The notes under the pieces: generated by a model
What the model was told of the DNA's origin: nothing
The model's input: the letters and a program-made list of their open reading frames with translations, nothing else
Database searches by the model: none
Assembly (NCBI GenBank): GCA_009917455.1
Contig: QZDS01000003.1
Span: forward strand, 124,001 to 188,000
DNA length: 64,000 nucleotides
DNA from: a bacterium 1xD8-48
GTDB lineage: Bacteria > Bacillota > Clostridia > Lachnospirales > Lachnospiraceae
Direction: 5' to 3'
Program-made: the position numbers and the translations under genes
Shown: in pieces, positions 36,153 through 43,566 of the stretch
Position numbering within the stretch: the first letter of the stretch is position 1
Layout of the letters: every line of letters begins with the position of its first letter

Positions 36153-37002
36153 GCAGCACTTCCTCCTTCTTCGCGTCTAAAGCTTTCATTATCTGCTCGT
36201 ATTCCTCCTGCGTGGGTATGTGATGATGCCATGCCGCCTTGTTTTCCATGACCTCTCCGCCGCCGTAGCCCTTGATGGTATTGGCAATAATGCAGGTGGG
36301 CCTGTCGTTCACCGTCTTTGCCTGCTCGAATGCCTCGTGAAGCTGGGCGATATCGTTTCCATCCTGCAGCTCAATCACGTTCCATCCGAAGCTTTCAATC
36401 TGGGCGTGAAGATTTTCGTGGGTCATAACCTGCTCCGTGGTTCCCGAAATCTGCAAATGGTTCCTGTCAACCACCGCGCACAGATTGCCCAGCTTATAAT
36501 GTCCGGCCGCCATAAAGCCTTCCCATACGGAGCCTTCCGCCACCTCTCCGTCGCCCATTACCGTATAAACGCGGCTGGGCCGTCCTTCCTTGCGGCATGC
36601 CAGGGCCATGCCTACGCATACGGGAAGCCCATGCCCTAAGGAGCCGGAATTCATCTCGATTCCGGGCAGCTCATTGTTGGGATGTCCGATAAATTTGGAG
36701 CCGAACTGAGAAAATTCATTGATAACCGTTTCCGTCTCAAAAAATCCCTTCGCCGCGAGCACCGCGTAATAGCTTTCCACGGAATGTCCCTTGCTCATTA
36801 CAAAGTAATCCCGGTTTTCATCATCCATATTTTCCGGACTTACGTTCATCTGGTCAAAGTACAGGGTAACAAGGGTATCCATCACGGAAAAGTCCCCTCC
36901 GATATGGCCGCCGCCGGATTTTCTAATCATCTCGAGAACCACTTTGCGCAGCTCGAGAGATTTTACTGTCAATGCCTTTGCATCAAATTCTGCTTTCTTC
37001 AT
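36145..37002 (-). CDS. Transketolase N-terminal subunit (split transketolase)
   Basis: A 285-residue protein with the thiamine diphosphate-binding N-terminal domain: 'KSGGGHIGGDFSVMDTLV', 'GHSVESYYAVLA', 'GSLGHGLPVCVGMAL' and the ThDP motif 'GDGEVAEGSVWEG...N' ending at 'DRNHLQISG'. Together with the next gene's product it forms one active transketolase. ATG 37002 was chosen; an in-frame ATG 12 bases upstream lies on the ribosome site, the same arrangement as in the RbsA gene at 24902. It follows the isomerase gene by 40 bases. Confidence 0.9.
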   Translation of the reverse strand: MKKAEFDAKALTVKSLELRKVVLEMIRKSGGGHIGGDFSVMDTLVTLYFDQMNVSPENMDDENRDYFVMSKGHSVESYYAVLAAKGFFETETVINEFSQFGSKFIGHPNNELPGIEMNSGSLGHGLPVCVGMALACRKEGRPSRVYTVMGDGEVAEGSVWEGFMAAGHYKLGNLCAVVDRNHLQISGTTEQVMTHENLHAQIESFGWNVIELQDGNDIAQLHEAFEQAKTVNDRPTCIIANTIKGYGGGEVMENKAAWHHHIPTQEEYEQIMKALDAKKEEVLHE

Positions 37003-37042
37003 CTTTATAACCATGCTCCTTTCCGCGCATAATGGAATTTGC

Positions 37043-38449
37043 TTATGCCTTTACCCCATGTATCGTATCAATCACTTTCTGCTCCACATCATCGTAAAGG
37101 TCGGGCTTTACGCCGATATACTTGCAGGCTTCGTACAACACGGGCACCACGTCCTGATGGATGCCCACGCAGTGATGGATGTAAGGGCCTTCCACAATCT
37201 TTGCCTCCAGCCTCGGCCAGTTTTCCACCTCAATCCACAGATAAGTCCCCTTGGTGTAAGGGCCGTCGATTCCCTTAGCGTTTCCAAGTAAGAGGGAATA
37301 CTCGCCGCCGTCGCCGTCAAACCTTGCCAGCGTAAGCTCTCCGTGTTTTGCCTCCGCTTCCACCGCGCCCGGATGGGAAAACGCCAGAGGATAGCCGATG
37401 GTAGGTTTGCAGGAAGCGCAGCTAACAGGCCAGGGGCCGCAGTGCTGCAGCAGTTCGCCGTTGTCGTTAAAAGGATGGCGCACCGTCCAGTCCGCGAAGA
37501 AGCTTCTGCTCTTATCCATTCCGGCAGCTTCCACCATAAGGGCCGTGATTGCTCCGTGAATATCCGTCTCGCACACCACTGGAAATCCCTCTTCGTTGAG
37601 AAGCGCATTTGCCGCGCAGGGCATAATTCCGATTTCCGACTGCAGCGCGTTCCAGCACTGGATTGCCCCGGCGCAGCACCCGTATTTATCGGCAAGGTTC
37701 CTGATTGCCACCTTAAGGGCCGCCACGTTCAAAAGCTCTTCGTCCTTAATCGCAATATTGAAGTTTTCCTTGCAGTAAGCCACTACCTCGTTTACCTTTG
37801 TTCCCTCTTCCTTTGCCTTTTTCATCTCTTCCGTAAGCTCCGGCATGGGAATGGGGGCAAGCTGAACATTGAATTTCTCTAAAAGCTCGCCTTCGTTGCA
37901 CATGGTTGACCAGAAATCGAAAGGCCTCGGCCCAATCTGCAGGATTCTGATGCTCCTGAAGGTTTTCACCACATTGCAGACTGCCAGGAATCTGCCTATT
38001 CCCTCTTCAAATTCCGCGTCCTCCAGGTTACAGTTTGTCAGATAGGTAAAAGGAACCTGAAATCTCCGAAGGACCTTGCCTGTGGCGAAAATGCCGCACT
38101 GGCTGTCGCGCAAACGGATTCCCTTCTCGTCCGGGCATTCGTCCCTGGGCCCCCATAAAAGAACGGGTACGTTCAGGCTTTTCGCCAGCCTCGCCACCTC
38201 GTATTCCGTTCCGAAATTTCCGTGAGGGAAGAACAGGCCGTCCACCTTTTCCTTCTTAAACTTTTCCTCGATTTTTATTCTGTCGCCGTCGTCATGGAGC
38301 AGGCCGTCTTCTGCGATATCGTTGATATCCACAAAGTCAACTCCCATTTTTTTCAGTTTTTCTCTCGTGTAATCGGCATACTCCACCGCTGCCGGCGCGC
38401 TGAAAATACTTCTTCTCGTAGGTGCAAAACCAAGTTTTACTGCTGCCAT
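37043..38449 (-). CDS. L-fucose/L-arabinose isomerase-family protein
   Basis: A 468-residue member of the fucose/arabinose isomerase family: N-terminal Rossmann-like part ('FAPTRRSIFSAPAAVEYADYTREK'), central 'GPRPFDFWSTMCNEGELLEKF', the metal-site region 'PVVCETDIHGAITALMVEAAG' and a beta-barrel C-terminus ('YLWIEVENWPRLEAKIVEGPYIHHCVG'). It would interconvert an aldose and a ketose with Mn2+. First gene of the operon with split transketolase, kinase and glycosidase. Its true sugar is unknown: characterised D-apiose isomerases, as I recall, belong to a different fold, so if the pathway is for apiose this would be a replacement enzyme. Confidence 0.8.
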   Translation of the reverse strand: MAAVKLGFAPTRRSIFSAPAAVEYADYTREKLKKMGVDFVDINDIAEDGLLHDDGDRIKIEEKFKKEKVDGLFFPHGNFGTEYEVARLAKSLNVPVLLWGPRDECPDEKGIRLRDSQCGIFATGKVLRRFQVPFTYLTNCNLEDAEFEEGIGRFLAVCNVVKTFRSIRILQIGPRPFDFWSTMCNEGELLEKFNVQLAPIPMPELTEEMKKAKEEGTKVNEVVAYCKENFNIAIKDEELLNVAALKVAIRNLADKYGCCAGAIQCWNALQSEIGIMPCAANALLNEEGFPVVCETDIHGAITALMVEAAGMDKSRSFFADWTVRHPFNDNGELLQHCGPWPVSCASCKPTIGYPLAFSHPGAVEAEAKHGELTLARFDGDGGEYSLLLGNAKGIDGPYTKGTYLWIEVENWPRLEAKIVEGPYIHHCVGIHQDVVPVLYEACKYIGVKPDLYDDVEQKVIDTIHGVKA

Positions 38450-38474
38450 TTTTAAATCCTCCTATTTTCTTTGA

Positions 38475-38556
38475 GCAGACACATTCCATGCGAACTAAAG
38501 TTCGCCAGTGTCTGCCTGGTGATAAGGAATCCTCCCACTTCGTGGGTCCCTCCTTA
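38475..38556. other. Double-hairpin leader or repeat upstream of the isomerase operon
   Basis: GCAGACAC (38475-38482) pairs with GTGTCTGC (38508-38515) around an inner stem GCGAACT-AA-AGTTCGC (38490-38505). A second hairpin follows: TAAGGA (38523-38528)/TCCTTA (38551-38556) enclosing CCCAC-TTC-GTGGG. It would form the 5' leader of the isomerase mRNA, but could equally be a dispersed palindromic repeat. Confidence 0.5.
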
Positions 38557-38668
38557 CCACATTAGTTCCGCAAGCTCACTGCATCTTTTATATAGTATAG
38601 ATTACGGTATACATTACTTTATTTCAATAAATAGTAAAGTGAATTTTACTTTATTTTAACTTTATTTA

Positions 38669-38696
38669 TTGCAAATATTTGCTTTTTCATTATACT
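38669..38696 (+). promoter_or_regulatory. Promoter and operator of the LacI gene
   Basis: TTGCAA (38669-38674), 16 bases, TATACT (38691-38696). The perfect 12-bp palindrome GCAAATATTTGC (38671-38682) overlaps the -35 box, a plausible autorepression site. A second, AT-rich inverted repeat TAAAGT/ACTTTA lies upstream near 38635-38653. Confidence 0.5.
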
Positions 38697-38735
38697 GGTA
38701 AATAGAGATTTTTACAGGGAAAGGGAGCGATGCAA

Positions 38736-39752
38736 ATGGCTGTCACTGCAAAAGAACTGGCGAAAAGACTGGGAATATCGGCAACCGCCGTTTCCATGGC
38801 GCTTAATAACAAAGCCGGGGTCAGCACGGAAACCCGTGCCAGAATCATTAAAGCCGCGGAAGAATACGGATATGATTTTACTAAAATAAAAAGCGACCCT
38901 GTCCGCAGTGGCTCCATCTATATTATTTCCTATAAGACCCACAACGCCATCCTTTCCTATACTCCCATTTTTAACGAGCTCTACGACGGCGTAAGGGGGG
39001 AATGCCAGAAGGAAAACTTTACTGTAAAGATGATGCAGTTTTATGAGAAGGTTGACGTTCTTGAGGACTGCTTTTCCGACCTGCGCATTTCCGACTGCAA
39101 GGGCATTATCCTCATGGGAACGGAAATCCGCCAGGAGGCCTGCCAGCGTTTTCTCGCCCTTGGCTATCCCATGATTCTGCTGGACACCTGTTTCGATTCC
39201 CTTGACTGTACCAGCGTCCTGATTAATAACTCCCAGGGGGCGTATCTTGCCGCCAATTATCTTATCGGCGCCACCGGCGCGCAGCCCGGCTACCTGCAGT
39301 CAAGCTACTCCATCCCGAACTTCATCCAGCGGCAGGAGGGGTATTTTAAGGCAATAAAAGAAAGCGGGATGTCTCCGTCCCGCTCCGTCATTCACAGGCT
39401 TTCCCCGTCCATTGAGGCCGCCATGGCGGACATGCTGGAAATCATTGACAGGAACGACCCCCTTGCCGGGTGCTACCTTGCTGACAACGATATCATTGCC
39501 ATCGGCGCCATGAAGGCGCTTATGCTCCGCGGCTATAGAGTTCCCGAGGATATTTCCATCATCGGATTTGACAATATCTCCGAGAGCAAAATCGTGGAGC
39601 CGTCCCTGACCACAATGGATGTGCCGCGTCATTATATAGGGAAAACCGCCGCCAAGCTGCTGATTGAGCAGATTGACTCTAAGGTTGTGCATACCTCCAA
39701 GGTGGAAATTTCCGCAAGGCTTGTGAAGCGGTTTTCTGTGATGAGGGTGTAG
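38736..39752 (+). CDS. LacI-family transcriptional regulator
   Basis: A 338-residue LacI regulator: helix-turn-helix at 2-50 ('VTAKELAKRLGISATAVSMALNNKAGVS'), then a PBP-like effector domain with 'YLADNDIIAIGAMKALMLRGYRVPEDISIIGFDN' near residue 245 and the classic 'PSLTTMDVPRHYIGKTAAKLL' ending. I prefer ATG 38736, eight bases after GGGAG; the ATG at 38730 is only two bases away from it. Divergent from the isomerase-transketolase-kinase-glycosidase operon, which it most likely represses until the sugar or its phosphate binds. Confidence 0.9.
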   Translation: MAVTAKELAKRLGISATAVSMALNNKAGVSTETRARIIKAAEEYGYDFTKIKSDPVRSGSIYIISYKTHNAILSYTPIFNELYDGVRGECQKENFTVKMMQFYEKVDVLEDCFSDLRISDCKGIILMGTEIRQEACQRFLALGYPMILLDTCFDSLDCTSVLINNSQGAYLAANYLIGATGAQPGYLQSSYSIPNFIQRQEGYFKAIKESGMSPSRSVIHRLSPSIEAAMADMLEIIDRNDPLAGCYLADNDIIAIGAMKALMLRGYRVPEDISIIGFDNISESKIVEPSLTTMDVPRHYIGKTAAKLLIEQIDSKVVHTSKVEISARLVKRFSVMRV

Positions 39753-39753
39753 T

Positions 39754-39790
39754 AAGTTTATCTTTCATTCCAGGCGTATTGCTGACATAC
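39754..39790 (-). pseudogene. Fragment of an AAA-ATPase-like gene
   Basis: About 37 bases directly after the LacI stop match, with a few mismatches, the start region of the AAA-ATPase-like gene at 42785-42820 (the codons for 'NNTLGTKDKLT'). It is a leftover piece, not a gene. Confidence 0.6.
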
Positions 39791-39806
39791 GGCAAGGTAG
39801 CGGCAA

Positions 39807-40952
39807 TTAGCCGAACAGCTCCGCTGCCTTTTTCATCCTTTCGGAAATTTTCACGCCAAAAGGACAGCGTCCCTCGCAGCCCTTACAGCCGATACACTCG
39901 CCGGCTCCGTGTTCCAGCGCAAGGTAATGCTCCCTCACCGTGGCCGGAACCTCCTTTTGCATAACGGCAAGGTCGTAATATTTGTTTACCATTGCGATAT
40001 CAATTCCCGACGGACAGGGTTTGCAATGCCCGCAGTATGTACACTCGCCCTGTCCAAAGGTATTGCAGGGGGCTTGGGCCAGCACCGACGCATAATCTTT
40101 CTCCTCATCGGAGGCGTTCTCATAAGCTACCGCCGCCTCCACGTGTTCCGGGCTGTCGTATCCGGCCATAACCGCCGCAACCGCCGGACGGGTGAGACAG
40201 TAATGGATGCACTGCACCGGCGTTAAGGCAACCCCGAAAGGAGAGCGCCCCTCGTCAAACAGACGGCCTCCGGCGTAAGGCTTCATAACGGTAAGCCCCA
40301 CATCCTTCTGCTCGCACAGGCTGTAAAGCTCCGTTCTCGCCGGGTCGATGCCGCCTAAGCCCTCCTGGTATTCCTCTGCAAAATAATCGTCTATGTTTTC
40401 GGTTGGAGGAAGAAGGTCAAAGGCCGGGTTGATGCTGAACAGAAGCATTTCCACCAGTCCGCTTTCCACCGCCTTTTTGGCCGTTGCCGGATTGTGAGTG
40501 CTCATGCCGATGTGGCGGATTTTTCCGCTTGCCTTCAGCTCTTTCACATACTCAATGTAAGGCCCGTTCATTAGCGCATCCCAGTCCGATTCCTCGTCCA
40601 CAAAGTGAATCATCCCCAAATCAACGTAATCGGTCTTAAGCCTTGCCAGCAGGTCCTCAAACGCTTCCCTGCACTTATCCACGTCGCGGCTGCGGACATA
40701 CTGGCCGTCCTGCCACGTGGAACCGATATGCCCCTGGATAAACCAGCTCTCCCGCCTGCCCGCAAGCGCTTTTCCGATATTGGCGCGCACATTGGGCTCG
40801 GACATCCAGCAGTCCAGAATATTAATACCCAGCCTTTCGGCGCAGTCGATAATGGCTTTGCATTCCTCGTAATTATGGCGCTCCAGCCACTCCGCTCCAA
40901 GACCAATCTCACTGACCATCAAATTTGTTTTACCAAGACGTCGATAATGCAT
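39807..40952 (-). CDS. Aldo/keto reductase-like protein with C-terminal 4Fe-4S domain
   Basis: A 381-residue protein. Residues 1-280 form an aldo/keto reductase-type barrel ('MHYRRLGKTNLMVSEIGLG', 'DYVDLGMIHFVDEE', 'IRHIGMSTHNPATA'). The C-terminus has two Cys clusters, C-x2-C-x2-C-x3-C at about 301-310 and 'CIGCKGCEGRCPFG' at about 354-367, for two 4Fe-4S clusters. The catalytic Asp is kept in 'INILDCW', but the usual Tyr and Lys are not where expected ('WMSEPN', 'FIQGHIG'). This clostridial subfamily may do electron transfer rather than standard NADPH reduction. Good AGGAGG site. The link to the sugar operon is only by position. Confidence 0.85.
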   Translation of the reverse strand: MHYRRLGKTNLMVSEIGLGAEWLERHNYEECKAIIDCAERLGINILDCWMSEPNVRANIGKALAGRRESWFIQGHIGSTWQDGQYVRSRDVDKCREAFEDLLARLKTDYVDLGMIHFVDEESDWDALMNGPYIEYVKELKASGKIRHIGMSTHNPATAKKAVESGLVEMLLFSINPAFDLLPPTENIDDYFAEEYQEGLGGIDPARTELYSLCEQKDVGLTVMKPYAGGRLFDEGRSPFGVALTPVQCIHYCLTRPAVAAVMAGYDSPEHVEAAVAYENASDEEKDYASVLAQAPCNTFGQGECTYCGHCKPCPSGIDIAMVNKYYDLAVMQKEVPATVREHYLALEHGAGECIGCKGCEGRCPFGVKISERMKKAAELFG

Positions 40953-41325
40953 AATATCCCTCCTGTATTTTTTATTTGAATATTCATTTTACATCAATTA
41001 CCGGTCTTTTGAAAGGGATATTTTCAATTTCGCCTGTCAGTGCCTGTTCCATCAGGAAAGTACTTGCGGTATAATAGAACCAGAAACAAATCGGCGTTTG
41101 GAAGGAGAGCAGGATAGAATTTAAGCTGATTTCCATGGCAACCTTAATTGCTTTCTATGGCTGTTATTTTGCGAAGATGCTTTATTAAAGAAGAAAAGGA
41201 ATACAGACAGACCAAATTGGAAAAAACAAAGTTGGTTATATGAAATTCGTGGAAGTTACCATGAAGATTGCGGCTTGAATCATCTCTGGAAATCATTGAC
41301 AGGAACGCCCCCTTGCCGGGCGCTT
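40953..41325. other. 373-base gene-free gap with a LacI gene fragment
   Basis: No credible gene. 41286-41324 repeats 39435-39473 inside the LacI gene with one base missing and one mismatch, ending at the 3' end of the AAA-ATPase-like gene. Elsewhere there is an isolated TATAAT (near 41071) and a GGAAGGAG site (near 41100) with no reading frame behind them, possibly remains of a lost gene start. Confidence 0.5.
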
Positions 41326-42906
41326 TCACGAAATCCCTTTCTCGTAACTTTTTATAAAACATTCATGCTTTTTATTTTTTTTATTATAATTTATTCCCAC
41401 TAACAAGAGTTTTCCTGCATACTTTTCCAGCGTGCCGGTGTATCCCCTTTCCTCAATCTGGCCGATTGCGCCCTGTGCTGATTCATCCCACTTCAATTCT
41501 ATAATCATTGCAGGCTTATCAGTATGCTTTTCAGGCCAAAACACAATATCCGCAAACCCCTTACCTGTTGGCAGTTCTCTTATCAGAATATAATCTTTCT
41601 GCGCAACATAATAAGCAATCGTAATAACACAGCTTAAAGAGTTTTCATTATTGTAGGAAAGCACTGATGTATTTGCCAGATGGATTTCATCAATTCCTTT
41701 TGCCACCGCTTCCGTATCTCCCCGCAACGTGGCTTCCAATAAATCCTCTGACGCCTGAAGTGCTGTTGAAATACCTTTCCATCCACTGTTTTCCACTGCA
41801 TTTTTAAATTCGTCCGCAACTTCCTGATTGGGAATATACACTTCCTTTCTCACGGAATCATAAGCCAAGTAGCCAAGATGAACAAGCAGCGTCAGAACAT
41901 CATCTTTGCTCTTAATGTTTGACATATCATTCTGGAACGTTCTGGTATTAATCCTGCATTTCCCTCCGCCAAGCATGGATATAATTGCGTCCTTCAGACC
42001 GTCTTCATTTAATCCGATATAGTATTTTAAAGACTCATAGGTCTCCGTCTCTGTCCAGTAATCGCCAAATTCTTCATTACAGATTGCCTGCACAACAGAG
42101 TTTGGACTGTACACAGACTGCGCCCTGCTGAAAGAATAGCCGTCGTACCACTTTTTGGCATCTTCAAAATTCATTCCGTATTTCTGGCAGAGCGTTTTTA
42201 CCTCACTTTCTGTAAAGCCCGTATACTCTGCCAGCTTTTTGGGCTGCAACATCGTATATTCTCTGAAATCAGTCAAAGCCGACTGTGTTCCATATTTCTT
42301 AATCGGTAAAATTCCTGTCATATAAGCAGCTTCTATCATCTTGTCCGTCATGCTGCTCTTAAATAACCCCCGAAGCAGTTGAAGATATTCTTCCTGCAAA
42401 TCTGTATTTTCCTTTGCCTCTCTGAACAGTGCGTCCCACTCGTCAATGATAATAATAAATCTATGCCCTGTCATTTCGGCAATCTGAGCAAGTACTATCG
42501 GCAATGAAGTTTCTTTTTTTACAGCCGTATAGACACTGCGCAATTCAGAGATAACCTGTTCCTGAAGGTAACAAACCACATCTCTTACATTTTTAACAAT
42601 TGAAATAAACCATGTAATATCCAAATATATCACATCGAATTTATTCAGGAAATCCTCAAACATGGAATCCCCGGCAATTTTCAAATCCTGAAACAACTCT
42701 CTGGAATCACAGCTTTTATCGTAATATGCACACAGCATCTGCGTGGCAAAGGATTTACCGAAACGCCTTGGCCTGCTGACACATGTAAGTTTATCTTTCG
42801 TTCCAAGTGTATTGTTGACAAATGCAATCAACCCGGATTTATCAACATAAAACCCTTTCCGCACGGACGAAAAACCCGCGTTTCCGATATTCAGATACAT
42901 TCCCAT
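41326..42906 (-). CDS. AAA-ATPase-like / PD-(D/E)XK nuclease family protein
   Basis: A 526-residue protein of the same family as that encoded at 30059-31795, but a distinct branch ('MGMYLNIGNAGF' start). P-loop variant 'SRPRRFGKSFATQML', Walker B 'FIIIIDEWDALF', 'WYDGYSF' in the middle, and a C-terminal nuclease-like core 'GKGFADIVFWPEK...AMIIELKW'. Function unknown; these genes move frequently. I start at ATG 42906, the usual family start, though a GTG at 42915 is possible. Fragments of this gene and of the LacI gene lie at each other's borders, showing rearrangement. Confidence 0.83.
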   Translation of the reverse strand: MGMYLNIGNAGFSSVRKGFYVDKSGLIAFVNNTLGTKDKLTCVSRPRRFGKSFATQMLCAYYDKSCDSRELFQDLKIAGDSMFEDFLNKFDVIYLDITWFISIVKNVRDVVCYLQEQVISELRSVYTAVKKETSLPIVLAQIAEMTGHRFIIIIDEWDALFREAKENTDLQEEYLQLLRGLFKSSMTDKMIEAAYMTGILPIKKYGTQSALTDFREYTMLQPKKLAEYTGFTESEVKTLCQKYGMNFEDAKKWYDGYSFSRAQSVYSPNSVVQAICNEEFGDYWTETETYESLKYYIGLNEDGLKDAIISMLGGGKCRINTRTFQNDMSNIKSKDDVLTLLVHLGYLAYDSVRKEVYIPNQEVADEFKNAVENSGWKGISTALQASEDLLEATLRGDTEAVAKGIDEIHLANTSVLSYNNENSLSCVITIAYYVAQKDYILIRELPTGKGFADIVFWPEKHTDKPAMIIELKWDESAQGAIGQIEERGYTGTLEKYAGKLLLVGINYNKKNKKHECFIKSYEKGIS

Positions 42907-43031
42907 GCTATTCACCTGCTCCTTCCCGAAATTCCAGACTTATTTCTCTTATTTGTTTTCAGGCTTCAAATCATATTTAACTGAATCATATTTATATTAC
43001 CGTATGAACCTTTCAAATGCAATGAAAGAAA

Positions 43032-43223
43032 TCACGCTGTCATGTTTTCAGGAAAGCAAATGTAATCCCGGTACCGCTCGTCTTTTACTGCCTCCCACAG
43101 TCTGGAAAAGCCAATCAGGAGATACCCCTGCGGATAGCACCAGTCTCTGCAGGGATAGTCTGACGCTTTCGGATGCCTTTTCATTACGGACTCCGCAAGC
43201 CCACGTGCAAAATCTGTCTTCAT
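43032..43223 (-). pseudogene. Remnant of a GH105/GH88 unsaturated rhamnogalacturonyl hydrolase gene
   Basis: About 63 codons whose translation matches the N-terminus of GH105 enzymes ('AESVMKRHP', 'RDWCYPQGYLLIGFSRLWEAV', 'DERYRDYI') and then stops. GH105 proteins are about 370 residues, so over 80 percent is missing. It suggests this region once carried pectin-degradation genes, fitting the nearby glycosidase operon. Confidence 0.6.
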
Positions 43224-43226
43224 TTT

Positions 43227-43469
43227 TTATCTCGTTTCTGCGCTGTTTTTCAGCTCCTTTTCCGCCCGTTCCGGCGCTTCCTTTTTCACCGAAAGAGGCC
43301 ATACGCCCTCCGGCGTCATAGTCCGAAAAGGCTCCGGCAATCTGCCCCGGTCAATGTCGTCGTAGGAATAGGCGGTTTCCGGATACGCCGCCTTTTCATT
43401 GTAGCGGACGCACCAGTCCTTTATGCTTGCAGATGCTCTGCCAGAGGCTTTCTTTTTTTGTCCCGGCAA
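43227..43469 (-). pseudogene. Unrecognised 80-codon open stretch, probably decayed
   Basis: Translation has coding-like composition (e.g. 'RLPEPFRTMTPEGVWPLSVKK') but no convincing start or ribosome site and I know no family for it. It lies immediately upstream of the GH105 remnant and may be the 3' part of another lost gene. Confidence 0.3.
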
Positions 43470-43495
43470 CCGGCGACTTTTTCGCTCATGCCAAT

Positions 43496-43545
43496 AAAAA
43501 AAGCTCCTCTCTGATAAACTTACGGGTTTATCAAAAAGGAACTTA
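43496..43545 (-). terminator. Intrinsic terminator of the DUF234 ATPase gene
   Basis: On the minus strand AAGTTCC...GATAAAC pairs with GTTTATC...GGAGCTT and is followed by seven T. It lies 22 bases past the stop of the gene at 43567. Confidence 0.75.
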
Positions 43546-43566
43546 TTGCGTTTGCCGGTTTTGGGG

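Larger units (their letters stand above)
42907..43495. other. Gap with decayed gene pieces
   Basis: About 590 bases without an intact gene between two ATPase genes. It contains the GH105-like remnant at 43032-43223 and an open minus-strand stretch at 43227-43469; the rest (42916-43031) shows nothing. Confidence 0.6.

Noticed and set aside
41144..41362. A 72-codon minus-strand frame overlapping the end of the AAA-ATPase-like gene
   Set aside because: It runs through the LacI fragment and lacks a start signal; chance frame.
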